DNA of 20,496 nt from CAZFBA01 sp964517135 (GCA_964517135.1 CAZFBA010000053.1:1-20496); one strand, 5' to 3'. Counted from the stretch's first letter, positions 7,023-15,498 are shown. Notes: generated by a model from the sequence alone, not told the origin. Made by a program: numbers and translations.

Positions 7023-9014
7023 ATGGTTCCAATAAAATTTGACAAAATAATCATTGAAAACATCAAACCCTGTATAGATGGGGGCAGGTATCCAATCAAA
7101 AAAATCGTAGGAGAACCGGTAAAAGTAACCGCAGACATCTTTAAAGACGGTCATGATATTCTGGCAGCAGAAATTAAATACCGGGTAAAAGGTAAAACTT
7201 GCTGGCAAAAGGTACCTATGAAACATATATGTAACGATGAATGGAAAGGCCAGTTTAAAGTCACCTGCAATACCCGTTATGAATATACAATTGAAGCCTA
7301 TACAGAAAGGTTCTTATCCTGGAGAGATGAGCTTGAAAAGAAAAGCGGTTCTATTGAAGACCTGAAAAGTGAACTACTTGAAGGCACTGCTATTATTCAG
7401 GTATCTGCTGACCTGGCATCAGAAGAGGATAAAACATATTTATATGACTTTATCAATAAAGTAAAAAGCCTTAAAGAGATAGAAGAACAAAAACTTCTTA
7501 TAACAAAGGCTTTAAGCGATGAGATGAAAGCTGTAATGCTAAAATATCCTGATAAATCGCTAAATACAGAATATTCTAATTATCTTGATATAATAGTTGA
7601 CAGGCTTGAAGCCCGCTATGCTGCGTGGTATGAAATGTTTCCACGGTCAGCCGGTACTGTCGAAGGTCAGTATGGTACCTTTAAAGATGTTGAAAATCGC
7701 CTGCCTGAAATTCATCGCATGGGTTTCAATGTACTTTATTTTCCACCAATTCACCCTATAGGCAGGACAAATCGCAAAGGTCCCAATAACTCTCTGATAT
7801 CAGGCCCCAATGATCCCGGTTGCCCTTATGCTATAGGAAATGAAACCGGTGGGCATATGGCTATAGATCCGGGTCTGGGCACCTTTGAAGACTTCGAACA
7901 CCTCAGGCAAAAAGCTGCTGAATATGGCATCGAAATTGCACTGGATTTTGCTATCAACTGCTCTCCTGACCACCCTTATGTTAAAGAGCATCCTGACTGG
8001 TTCTATAAAAGACCGGATGGAACCATTAAATATGCTGAAAATCCACCTAAAAAGTATGAAGATGTCTACCCGCTGAACTTCTACTGCGAAGACCGGGAAA
8101 ACCTCTGGAGAGAAATGAGAGATATAATACTGTTCTGGGCAGAAAAAGGCGTCAGAATCATCAGAGTCGATAATCCTCATACCAAGCCTGTTGCCTTCTG
8201 GGAATGGATGATAAAAGAAGTTCAGAATCAATACCCTGATGTGATCTTCCTATCTGAGGCCTTTACAAGACCTAAAATGATGAAAGTGCTTGCAAAAGCA
8301 GGTTTTACTCAGTCTTATACCTATTTTACCTGGCGAAACTTTAAAGATGAGATTATAGAATACTTTACAGAGCTTACTCAAAGTGAAATGAAAGACTATT
8401 TCACCGGTAACCTCTTTACCAATACACCCGATATATTGCCGACTATTTTGCAAGAAGGCGGCAGACCTGCTTTTAAGTTCCGAGTAGTAATGGCAGCTAC
8501 TCTATCATCTGTCTATGGAATCTATAGCGGATTTGAGCTCTGCGAAAATACACCCGTGCCAGGCAAAGAAGAATATCTGAATTCTGAAAAATATGACTTC
8601 AAAGTCTGGGACTGGGATCGGCCCGGAAATATAAAAGACTATATAGCCCGTATCAACACTATCCGCAGAGATAACCCGGCACTGCATTACTATGATAACC
8701 TGAATTTTTATGAGTCTGAAAACCATTATATTCTTTTTTATGGGAAGAAAACAGAAGATCTTTCAAATATAATACTGGTAGCACTGAATCTTGACCCCTA
8801 TCAAAAACATGAAAGTTTTATATATGTGCCCATTGAAGAACTTCAAATACACCCTGAAGAAACATATCAGGTTCATGATGTTTTAAACAATGAAAGATAC
8901 CTCTGGAAAGGCTCTAAAAACTTTGTCAGTCTTGATCCACATGTTAAACCGGCCCATATCTTCAAAATAAGACGATGGCGCAAGCGTGAAAATGATTTTG
9001 ACTACTTTATTTAA
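7023..9014 (+). CDS. glgE: Alpha-1,4-glucan:maltose-1-phosphate maltosyltransferase
   Basis: A 663-residue GH13_3 enzyme that transfers maltosyl units from maltose-1-phosphate to the non-reducing end of alpha-1,4-glucan. The N-terminal domain has the family signature IENIKPCIDGGRYPIKKIVG (11-30). A helical domain follows at about 105-195, then the barrel from about 200. Family hallmarks are present: RKGPNNS (251-257, phosphate binding), RVDNPHTKP with nucleophile Asp383, SEAFTRPKM with acid/base Glu412, NTPDIL with Asp470, and GIYSGFELCENTP (499-511). A C-terminal beta domain ends the protein. Length is normal. The GGGG-containing ribosome-binding site overlaps the glgM stop codon, indicating translational coupling. 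No trehalose synthase or maltokinase is in the window, so maltose-1-phosphate most likely comes from GlgM. Confidence 0.96.
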   Translation: MVPIKFDKIIIENIKPCIDGGRYPIKKIVGEPVKVTADIFKDGHDILAAEIKYRVKGKTCWQKVPMKHICNDEWKGQFKVTCNTRYEYTIEAYTERFLSWRDELEKKSGSIEDLKSELLEGTAIIQVSADLASEEDKTYLYDFINKVKSLKEIEEQKLLITKALSDEMKAVMLKYPDKSLNTEYSNYLDIIVDRLEARYAAWYEMFPRSAGTVEGQYGTFKDVENRLPEIHRMGFNVLYFPPIHPIGRTNRKGPNNSLISGPNDPGCPYAIGNETGGHMAIDPGLGTFEDFEHLRQKAAEYGIEIALDFAINCSPDHPYVKEHPDWFYKRPDGTIKYAENPPKKYEDVYPLNFYCEDRENLWREMRDIILFWAEKGVRIIRVDNPHTKPVAFWEWMIKEVQNQYPDVIFLSEAFTRPKMMKVLAKAGFTQSYTYFTWRNFKDEIIEYFTELTQSEMKDYFTGNLFTNTPDILPTILQEGGRPAFKFRVVMAATLSSVYGIYSGFELCENTPVPGKEEYLNSEKYDFKVWDWDRPGNIKDYIARINTIRRDNPALHYYDNLNFYESENHYILFYGKKTEDLSNIILVALNLDPYQKHESFIYVPIEELQIHPEETYQVHDVLNNERYLWKGSKNFVSLDPHVKPAHIFKIRRWRKRENDFDYFI

Positions 9015-9029
9015 ATATTTATATCCATT

Positions 9030-9056
9030 AAAGGCCCGGTAATACGGGTCTTTTAA
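9030..9056 (+). terminator. Terminator of the glgM-glgE operon
   Basis: AAAGGCCCG and CGGGTCTTT form a 9-bp stem with one G-U pair around GTAATA, followed by TAATTAA. It starts 15 bases after the glgE stop codon. Confidence 0.75.
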
Positions 9057-9192
9057 TTAATTGGTTTGAACTTTCAAAGTACATATATAAAGTCAGCAAG
9101 CCAGTTGTGAAAAGTTTTTGCTTTTTTTTTCAAAAAGAAGTGAACCCATGCCTTCTTTCAGGGTGGGGAAGATTCGGGTTATTTATTGAAAC

Positions 9193-9822
9193 TCAGGCTA
9201 TCAGACCTTTGTTAATACCTACTAGAACGGCCTGCGTTCTGTTAGCGACATTAAGCTTCTTAAATATAGCTCTCAGATGTGCTTTAACGGTTGTTTCACT
9301 GAGAAAGAGCTTTGTTGCCATTTGTTTATTAGAATATCCCTGGCTCATCAGCTGCAAAATTTCTATCTGTCTCTTTGTAAGTGCTTCATAGCCACCTTTG
9401 TCTTTTACTGAAAAATTAAATACAGGTTTTTTATTCCATGAAACCCTTCTAAGCAAGGATTCAATGCGGGCAATAAGATTGAGAATTTCAAATGGCTTCC
9501 TGATATAATCATCTGCACCAATATTAAGGCAGGATACCTGATTTTCCTGTGAATGAAATGCAGTAACCATTATAATAGGAACAGTTTTAGTGTTATCATT
9601 TTCTCTGATCTTTTGAATAATTTTTGCCCCTGAAACACCCGGTATCATCAAATCTACCAGTAAAAGGTCAAAGGCTTTATTCTGGTTAAACAAAACATCA
9701 AAAGCACTATCAGAATTACTGGCTACAGTTGTACTATAACCAAAAGAGTTTAGTATCAAGTCAAGGCCTTCAGGCTGGTCGTCAATGATTAATAATTGCT
9801 TCTTTTTTGTGCTGCTGCTCAT
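9193..9822 (-). CDS. Response regulator, receiver domain plus LuxR/NarL-type helix-turn-helix
   Basis: About 209 residues. The receiver domain has the acidic pair in IIDDQ, the phospho-acceptor Asp in LLLVDLMIPG, the switch Thr in IIMVTAF and the conserved Lys-Pro of YIRKPF. The C-terminal 60 residues carry a typical LuxR helix-turn-helix (LTKRQIEILQLMSQGYSNKQMA ... SETTVKAHLRAIFKKL, shown in two parts). No histidine kinase lies beside it, so it is an orphan here; partner and targets are unknown. I chose the ATG at 9822, which gives MSSSTKKKQLLIIDD. An in-frame TTG at 9855 would add 11 residues; neither has a strong ribosome-binding site. It is convergent with glgE and divergent from the CoA operon about 1 kb away, so either could be a target. 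Confidence 0.9.
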   Translation of the reverse strand: MSSSTKKKQLLIIDDQPEGLDLILNSFGYSTTVASNSDSAFDVLFNQNKAFDLLLVDLMIPGVSGAKIIQKIRENDNTKTVPIIMVTAFHSQENQVSCLNIGADDYIRKPFEILNLIARIESLLRRVSWNKKPVFNFSVKDKGGYEALTKRQIEILQLMSQGYSNKQMATKLFLSETTVKAHLRAIFKKLNVANRTQAVLVGINKGLIA

Positions 9823-10119
9823 TGTGTCTACTTTTTTGTTTGAAATAATAAACAATGCTCTAATTTAATTATCAATCAAATTTAGATTATTTGTATACTC
9901 CAAAAGTATTATTTAGAGTAAACATCAGTAATGATGGCCCATTTTAATTGAAGAAATATGAAGCTATTGGCACATTATCAGTAATAGTAATCATTTTGTT
10001 TAGTGCTGCAAAATTGAAAATGAAATTTACTCTTACAATGGTAACCACCATATATTTATAGTATATTGTATAAAGTACAATATGTATATTCCTCAAAAGT
10101 TTTATTTAATAAAAATTAT
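9823..10119. other. Gene-free AT-rich spacer upstream of the response regulator
   Basis: No supported gene on either strand. It probably holds the promoter of the minus-strand response regulator, but no convincing -35/-10 pair is visible. A small inverted repeat ATATTGTA/TACAATAT lies at 10063-10083. Confidence 0.5.
10063..10083. repeat. 8-bp inverted repeat
   Basis: ATATTGTA and TACAATAT are separated by TAAAG. This is AT-rich, so chance is not excluded; an operator-like site is one possibility. Confidence 0.3.
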
Positions 10120-10128
10120 TAATTTTTT
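10120..10128. repeat. Target-site duplication, left of element copy 2
   Basis: TAATTTTTT abuts the left end of the element and is repeated exactly at 10335-10343. Confidence 0.85.
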
Positions 10129-10334
10129 CACTGGTGTCCGGTAAAAGATTTTATTTAGATGTATAAAAGCTGTCATAATATCTGTTTTGAATTATAAAAT
10201 TTTAAGAAAGTTAAACTAAAGAAACTGGCAAAAATTATTAAACAGGGTTCAGCGAAGAGGTAGGTCGGGTTTGGTTTTTGGGCTTGCGAGCCCAAAAACC
10301 AAACCCTCAGAAAAAATTTAACCGGACAGTAATG
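10129..10334 (+). mobile_element. Miniature inverted-repeat transposable element, copy 2 (206 bp)
   Basis: This is the second full copy, in the same orientation as the one at 4870-5076 and about 93% identical by eye. Its ends are CACTGGTGTCCGGTAAAA and, on the other strand, CATTACTGTCCGGTTAAA. A different 9-bp target duplication (TAATTTTTT) shows an independent insertion. It encodes no protein and sits between the response regulator and the CoA operon. Confidence 0.9.
10267..10306 (+). repeat. Hairpin inside element copy 2
   Basis: Arms 10267-10284 and 10289-10306 form a perfect 18-bp stem around TGCG. Relative to copy 1 the innermost pair changes from C-G to T-A, and the second pair from G-U to G-C, so pairing is kept in both. 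Confidence 0.92.
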
Positions 10335-10343
10335 TAATTTTTT
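10335..10343. repeat. Target-site duplication, right of element copy 2
   Basis: TAATTTTTT is an exact copy of 10120-10128 and starts at the base after the element's final TAATG. Confidence 0.85.
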
Positions 10344-10843
10344 AATTATTAGTGCTCTCCGGTAGAAATGGTAGATTCAAGGAAATATACTGTATCTTTA
10401 TAAATCTGATTACTAATAACATTTATTATCACCCAGAAAGAAAGAGTTGCATAAGCTCTACGATTTACTTAAAATTATTCAAGCATGAGACACAAAAAAA
10501 TTATGATTTACATTAATTATTATGTTACACTCTGAAAATACTTTAAGTCTTTCTATAGTTACCATCCCGGAGCATACGATTTTCTCCCCCTAGAAAGTGC
10601 TTTATAAAGTAACAATATCATTTGCTAATACCCCCGCTTCAAAGACAATTGAGGATGACAAAAATTAGATAAAATGTCGATAAAGAGAATTGTCAAATTT
10701 AAGGAGTAAATCTAAAACAATGTTTATAGCCGTTTCATCACCGGTATAATAAAGGATCATGGGCTATTTAGCTAATATTTAAAAAAAGTAATTTTGCTAT
10801 ATTTCTGTATACATCAAACAAGAAAGGAAGAGGAGAGGTTGAA
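10344..10843. other. 500-base leader/spacer upstream of the CoA operon
   Basis: No gene of convincing length is present. It contains a perfect TATAAT at 10745-10750 and a very short frame, MFIAVSSPV (10720-10749), preceded by AAGGAG at 10701-10706; the spacing of about 13 bases makes translation doubtful. GACAATT and AATTGTC at 10644-10650 and 10688-10694 are inverted but far apart. Confidence 0.45.
10745..10750 (+). promoter_or_regulatory. Candidate -10 box for the CoA operon
   Basis: A consensus TATAAT lies 94 bases before the CoA-transferase start, with no good -35 match at 17 bases. It would give a leader of about 85 bases. Confidence 0.35.
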
Positions 10844-12166
10844 ATGAGCTGGCAAAATTTATATGATAGTAAAAAAAGATCACTCGAAGATGCAATTAAA
10901 ACAATCCAGTCAGGTGATAGGGTCATAATGGGTCAGGCAGCAGGGGAAGCTTTTCCTCTATTAGAAGAGCTTTGTCGCCAGAAAGAACGTTTGCAGGATG
11001 TTGAAATAATCCACAACTGTGCCTTTGGAAGATCAGAATATTGCTTTGCTGGCATGGAAAAAGCTTTTAAATATAAAACATTCTTTGTTGGCCCTGGCTC
11101 TAGAAAAGCTATTAAAGAACAAAGAGCTGATTTTATTCCTTTATTTTTCTGGGAATTTCCCCGTATTTTTAACGAAAAGATTATTCCTGTGGATGTTGCA
11201 CTTGTCCATCTTTCACCTCCTGATGAAGATGGCTATTGTAGTTATGGTGTAAGCGTTGATTACATAAAAGCTGGTGTAGCAAATGCAAAAGTCATTATTG
11301 CTGAAGTCAACAAGCAAATGCCTTATACATATGGTTCATTGATCCATATTTCAGAGATTGACTATCTTGTTGAGACAGACAGACCACTGTATGTGCTTGA
11401 ACCCCCTGTAATAACAGATGTTGAAAAAAAGATCGGAGAAAATATTGCTGCCTTAATTCCTGATGGGTCAAACTTACAGCTAGGTATTGGCGCTATTCCG
11501 GATGCTATTCTTCATTTTTTAACAGATAAAAAGGACCTTGGTATTCATACAGAAATGTTTTCAGACGGTGTCGTTGATTTATATAACAAAGGAGTTATTA
11601 CAAACAAATATAATAACCTGAACCCCGGTAAATTTACTGCGACTTTCTTAATGGGCACCAAAAAACTCTACGATTTTGTTCACAAAAACGAGAATATCAG
11701 AATGTACCCTGTAGATTATACAAACAATGTTATGGTTGCAGGCAGGGTTAATAAGCTTATGTCAATCAATGCAGCATTAGAAGTTGACCTTTTCGGTCAG
11801 GTCTGTTCAGATACCATTGGCTACAGGCAATATTCTGGTGTTGGAGGGCAGGTTGATTTTGTCAGAGCCGCAGGCCTTTCTAAAGGTGGAAAGACAATCA
11901 TTGCTATGCCATCAACAGCTAAAAATAATACTATTTCAAAGATTGTTTTAAAGCTTACTGAAGGCGCCTGCGTAACAACATCAAGACACGATGTTGAATA
12001 TATTGTCACAGAATATGGTGTTGCCTATCTAAAAGGAAAAAGTGTTGATGAAAGGGCAAAACTGCTCATTAATATTGCTCACCCTGATTTCAGAGATTCA
12101 CTTGCCAAACAAGCCTGTGAGGCAAATTTAATTACAAACTGTGAATGTTGTATAGCTACAAACTAG
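10844..12166 (+). CDS. Acetyl-CoA hydrolase/CoA-transferase family protein (4-hydroxybutyrate/butyrate CoA-transferase type)
   Basis: A 440-residue enzyme of the Cat1/Cat2/AbfT family, which moves CoA between acyl-CoA and a carboxylic acid, commonly acetate. Motifs visible: SPPDEDGYCSYGVS (124-137), GIGAIPDAI (214-222), HTEMFSDG with the probable catalytic Glu237 that forms the glutamyl-CoA intermediate, GGQVDFVRAA (334-343) and VTEYGVAYLKGK (388-399). Length is normal. A very strong ribosome-binding site (AAGGAAGAGGAG) precedes the ATG. It is first in an operon with thiolase and 3-hydroxybutyryl-CoA dehydrogenase, so the acyl partner is likely a C4 acid. Whether that is butyrate, acetoacetate, 3- or 4-hydroxybutyrate cannot be told from the sequence. 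The C-terminus has an unusual NCECC cluster. Confidence 0.9.
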   Translation: MSWQNLYDSKKRSLEDAIKTIQSGDRVIMGQAAGEAFPLLEELCRQKERLQDVEIIHNCAFGRSEYCFAGMEKAFKYKTFFVGPGSRKAIKEQRADFIPLFFWEFPRIFNEKIIPVDVALVHLSPPDEDGYCSYGVSVDYIKAGVANAKVIIAEVNKQMPYTYGSLIHISEIDYLVETDRPLYVLEPPVITDVEKKIGENIAALIPDGSNLQLGIGAIPDAILHFLTDKKDLGIHTEMFSDGVVDLYNKGVITNKYNNLNPGKFTATFLMGTKKLYDFVHKNENIRMYPVDYTNNVMVAGRVNKLMSINAALEVDLFGQVCSDTIGYRQYSGVGGQVDFVRAAGLSKGGKTIIAMPSTAKNNTISKIVLKLTEGACVTTSRHDVEYIVTEYGVAYLKGKSVDERAKLLINIAHPDFRDSLAKQACEANLITNCECCIATN

Positions 12167-12195
12167 TAATTACTAATGAAAGGAAGAGTTAGAAA

Positions 12196-13380
12196 ATGCA
12201 AAAAGCTTATATCGTCTCTGCAAAGAGAACAGCAGTAGGATCATTTATGGGATCCCTGGCTAAATCGTCAGCTGTTGACCTCGGTGTGGCTGCATCAAAA
12301 GCCGTTCTGGAAGAGTCAGGCGTTAAACCAGAACAAATCGACGAAGTTATTATGGGAAACATTCTTTCAGCAGGTCTGGGGCAAAATATTACCAGGCAGA
12401 TCGCTATTAAATGCGGTATCCCTGAAAGTGTGCCTTCCTATACAATCAATAAATTATGTGGTTCTGGCATGAAGTCACTGCATCTGGCTTATCAGAGCAT
12501 TCTGCTGGGCGAAGCTGATGCTATTATCGCCGGTGGCACAGAAAATATGACACAGTCACCATTTCTTGTCAAAAACGCCAGACTGGGGTTTAAGTTTGGA
12601 AACCAGACTTTAATTGATTCTATGATCAACGATGGGTTATGGTGTACAATGAATGACTATCATATGGGTATCACCGCAGAAAATATTGCCGAAAAATATA
12701 ATATTTCAAGAGAAGAACAGGATGCATTCGCCGCTGCCAGTCAGCAAAAAGCTAGTAAAGCTTCTCAAGACGGTGAGTTTGTAGAAGAAATCGTTCCTGT
12801 ACAGATTAAAAAAGGCAAAGCAGTTGAAGAATTCAAAACAGATGAATATATCAAAGCTGATACAACAGCAGAAAAATTAGCAAAACTAAGACCAGCCTTC
12901 AAAACAGACGGCACAGGCACTGTTACCGCTGGTAATGCGTCCGGTCTGAATGATGCTGCGGCTGCATTGCTTATTGCAAGTGAGAAGTTTGTTAAAGAAA
13001 ACAACCTTAGACCACTCGCAGAAATTACTGGCTTTGCTTATGCCGGTGTAGATCCTAAAATTATGGGCATCGGGCCGGTAGATGCTGTCAAAAAACTGCT
13101 TAACAAAACCGGTCAGAAAATTAGTGATATAGAACTTTTTGAATTAAACGAAGCGTTTGCTGTTCAGTCTCTAGCGGTTCTCAAAGATCTGGGCATTAAT
13201 CCTGATCTGGTTAACGTCAACGGCGGTGCAATTGCTATCGGCCACCCGATCGGTGCATCCGGTGCCAGGATCGTTGTCACCCTTCTACATGCTATGAAAA
13301 AGAGAAACATGAAAACAGGCCTTGCTTCTCTTTGTATTGGTGGTGGTATGGGTATCGCTATTACTGTAAAAATGGTTTAA
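12196..13380 (+). CDS. Acetyl-CoA C-acetyltransferase (thiolase)
   Basis: A 394-residue thiolase that condenses two acetyl-CoA to acetoacetyl-CoA or runs in reverse. Catalytic residues are all present: nucleophile Cys88 (NKLCGSGMKS), Asn318/Glu319 (ELNEAFA), His350 (GHPIGASGARI) and Cys380 (CIGGGMGIA). Length matches the biosynthetic ThlA/AtoB/PhaA type. The start is supported by AAAGGAAGAG before the ATG. It follows the CoA-transferase by 29 bases and precedes the dehydrogenase by 56, in one operon. Biosynthetic and degradative roles are not separable by sequence alone. Confidence 0.96.
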   Translation: MQKAYIVSAKRTAVGSFMGSLAKSSAVDLGVAASKAVLEESGVKPEQIDEVIMGNILSAGLGQNITRQIAIKCGIPESVPSYTINKLCGSGMKSLHLAYQSILLGEADAIIAGGTENMTQSPFLVKNARLGFKFGNQTLIDSMINDGLWCTMNDYHMGITAENIAEKYNISREEQDAFAAASQQKASKASQDGEFVEEIVPVQIKKGKAVEEFKTDEYIKADTTAEKLAKLRPAFKTDGTGTVTAGNASGLNDAAAALLIASEKFVKENNLRPLAEITGFAYAGVDPKIMGIGPVDAVKKLLNKTGQKISDIELFELNEAFAVQSLAVLKDLGINPDLVNVNGGAIAIGHPIGASGARIVVTLLHAMKKRNMKTGLASLCIGGGMGIAITVKMV

Positions 13381-13436
13381 TAAATCAAATAACGTTTAAA
13401 AGTACTATATGAAAGAGTCTTTAGGAGGAAGTTAAG

Positions 13437-14306
13437 ATGGAAATAAAAACAGTATCAGTTATCGGCGCCGGCACAATGGGTTCTGGCATAGCTACAGTGT
13501 CTCTTTTGTCTGGTTATGAAGTCAACCTGCTTGATATTAAACAAGAATTTTTAGATGGTGCAAAATCTAAAATAGAAAAAAACCTTCAAAGAAGTGTAGA
13601 TAAAGGAGTTATAACCGATGAAGCCCGTACCAGCGCTATGAATAATCTGCATTTATCGTCAGATTTTAGCACTGTTAAAAATTCTCAGCTTATCATAGAA
13701 GCTATCGTAGAAAATATGGATATCAAGAAAAAACTTTTCACACAGCTTACAGAATATGCTTTAGATGATGCAATCATTGCTTCTAATACATCGGCTTTAA
13801 AGATTACTGACCTTGCTAATTTCCATAAAAAACCTGAAAATGTCATCGGTATGCACTTTTTCAACCCTCCTGTTGTGATGAAGCTTGTTGAACTGATCAG
13901 AACAGAACTGACAGCACAGAAAGTTTTCGATCTTTCTAAAGAGTTTATTCTTGAGCTAAATAAAGAGCCAGTAGAAGTTAAAGAATCACCGGGTTTTGTT
14001 GTTAATAGAGTTCTGGTTCCGATGATAAATGAAGCAGCCATGATCTATGAAGAAGGTGTAGCCTCAGCAGAAGATATCGATAAAGCGATGAAGCTTGGTG
14101 CAAACCACCCGATTGGGCCACTTGCATTAGCTGATATGATCGGTATTGATGTTTGTCTGGCTATTATGGAAACACTTCAAAGAGACTTTAACTCTGATAA
14201 ATATAAGCCGGCCAGAATTCTTGAGCAGATGGTTAAAGAAGGAAACCTCGGTAAAAAATCCGGTAAAGGGTTTTTTGACTACGCAAAACAATACGCAAGA
14301 CAATAG
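13437..14306 (+). CDS. hbd: 3-hydroxybutyryl-CoA dehydrogenase
   Basis: A 289-residue enzyme that interconverts acetoacetyl-CoA and 3-hydroxybutyryl-CoA. The N-terminal Rossmann fold has GAGTMGSG (10-17), with an acidic residue after the second strand (LLDIK, Asp33) favouring NAD over NADP. Active-site residues are Ser118 (SNTSAL), His140 (GMHFFNPP), Glu152 and Asn190 (SPGFVVNR). The C-terminal domain ends in GKKSGKGFFDY. Length is standard for the single-function bacterial enzyme. TAGGAGGAAG precedes the ATG. It lies third in the operon; its stop overlaps the ribosome-binding site of the next gene. Confidence 0.96.
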   Translation: MEIKTVSVIGAGTMGSGIATVSLLSGYEVNLLDIKQEFLDGAKSKIEKNLQRSVDKGVITDEARTSAMNNLHLSSDFSTVKNSQLIIEAIVENMDIKKKLFTQLTEYALDDAIIASNTSALKITDLANFHKKPENVIGMHFFNPPVVMKLVELIRTELTAQKVFDLSKEFILELNKEPVEVKESPGFVVNRVLVPMINEAAMIYEEGVASAEDIDKAMKLGANHPIGPLALADMIGIDVCLAIMETLQRDFNSDKYKPARILEQMVKEGNLGKKSGKGFFDYAKQYARQ

Positions 14307-14318
14307 GAGGTGTAATTA

Positions 14319-15458
14319 ATGACTGAAGTCGTGAAAAAAATGCCTGAACTTGTGAAAAAAATGACCTTTACTGCTGACGAATTTACCTTTGTTAGTGGCA
14401 GGAAAATCAAAGATGTCAAGATGGGCTATGAGACCTGGGGCACGCTTAATGCCGAGGGAACCAATGCTATCTATATCTGCGCATTCCACTCTGGCACTGG
14501 CCATGCTGCAGGCAAATACCGTGAAACAGATAAAAAGGCTGGTTACTGGGATGCCATTATCGGCCCCGGCAAGCCTCTCGATACAAACAAGTATTTCTTC
14601 GTCAGCGCTGACAATCTCTGTAATTTGAGGGCTTACGACCCGGACGTCGTAACCACCGGCCCGGCGTCGATTAATCCGGAAACGGGGAAGCACTACGCCC
14701 TTGATTTTCCTGTGATAACGCCGAGAGATATGACGAATATTCAATATCAGCTCTTGCGGTCATTAAATGTCAATAAATTGCATGCGGTCATTGGTGCTTC
14801 TTTAGGCGGTGTGAATGCTTACGATTGGGCGGTCGCCTATCCTGATTTTGTGGAGCGGGCCATTGGTCTCGGTGCTGCACCTATATTACCAGCCTGGACT
14901 ATCGAATTTGAATCGGTCTGGAGTCAGCCTATCAAACTGGATCCTCGCTGGAACAATGGCAACTACTACGACAAAGAGTTGCCTATCGACGGCTTTGCTT
15001 TGACAATGAGAATGTTATCCATCATCACATATTCGCCCGACTGGGCACGCAATACGTATGACCGGAAATGGGGTGACCCGGAAAAGGATCCTGCGCTTGC
15101 CCTCACCAATACCTTCCTGATTGAAAAAGATATTGGCGAAAAAGGGTATATCAGAACCAGGATGTCTGACCCCAATCATATGATATATCTGAACAAGATG
15201 GTGCAGATGGCTGATATCAGCAGGGGATTCCCGACCTATGAGGACGCCATCAAGACTATCAAGGCGAAGATACTCTTCTATGCTACGAACAACGATCAAC
15301 TGTTCGCACTGCATCATGTTCGGGAGCATTACGAAAAATTCCTCGAAAATGGTGTAACAGCTGAATTCCACGTTCATGAAAGCCCGATAGGACACATGGC
15401 GATCGTTCTGGATACAGAGAAAGTTGCTCCAGTTTTGGAGAAGTTCTTGAATAGCTAA
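14319..15458 (+). CDS. MetX-like alpha/beta-hydrolase or acyltransferase
   Basis: A 379-residue member of the homoserine O-acetyltransferase (MetX) superfamily by its N-terminal half: MGYETWGTLN (35-44), IIGPGKPLDT (80-89), TGPASINPETGKHY (113-126). The catalytic triad can be assigned as Ser161 (GASLGGVNA), Asp326 (NNDQLF) and His359 (GHMAIV). It departs from true MetX: the nucleophile motif is not GSMGG, the loop before TGPASINP is changed (NLCNLRAYDPDVV), and GHDAFL is replaced by GHMAIV. Homoserine acetylation is therefore not assured; a hydrolase or acyltransferase acting on the CoA operon's C4 products is an inference. TAGGAGGTG before the ATG overlaps the dehydrogenase stop, showing coupling. 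Part of the gene is much richer in G+C than its neighbours, suggesting transfer. The first residues repeat VKKM twice. Confidence 0.8.
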   Translation: MTEVVKKMPELVKKMTFTADEFTFVSGRKIKDVKMGYETWGTLNAEGTNAIYICAFHSGTGHAAGKYRETDKKAGYWDAIIGPGKPLDTNKYFFVSADNLCNLRAYDPDVVTTGPASINPETGKHYALDFPVITPRDMTNIQYQLLRSLNVNKLHAVIGASLGGVNAYDWAVAYPDFVERAIGLGAAPILPAWTIEFESVWSQPIKLDPRWNNGNYYDKELPIDGFALTMRMLSIITYSPDWARNTYDRKWGDPEKDPALALTNTFLIEKDIGEKGYIRTRMSDPNHMIYLNKMVQMADISRGFPTYEDAIKTIKAKILFYATNNDQLFALHHVREHYEKFLENGVTAEFHVHESPIGHMAIVLDTEKVAPVLEKFLNS

Positions 15459-15482
15459 TACGAAGTACTATCAATAGTCATC

Positions 15483-15498
15483 CCCAATATATATTGGG
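15483..15498. repeat. Perfect palindrome downstream of the CoA operon
   Basis: CCCAATATATATTGGG is a 16-bp perfect palindrome 25 bases after the MetX-like stop codon. No T run follows, so it is more an RNA 3' end or processing structure, or a protein site, than a clear terminator. Confidence 0.6.

Noticed and set aside
7800..8231. 143-codon open frame on the minus strand inside glgE
   Set aside because: It lies opposite the conserved GlgE barrel; no start signal and no recognisable fold.
9107..9391. 94-codon plus-strand frame
   Set aside because: It is mostly the reverse of the helix-turn-helix region of the response regulator and has no ribosome-binding site.
10351..10373. Possible fourth trace of the miniature element (TCTCCGGTAGAAAT)
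   Set aside because: Only a few bases match the left end, there is no right end and no duplication; chance is likely.
10720..10749. Nine-codon leader peptide MFIAVSSPV upstream of the CoA operon
   Set aside because: It is preceded by AAGGAG but at an unusually long spacing, has no run of regulatory codons and no attenuator hairpin follows.
14316..14744. 142-codon antisense frame opposite the MetX-like gene
   Set aside because: It arises from the high G+C of that segment, which lowers stop frequency; it lacks a ribosome-binding site and family motifs.
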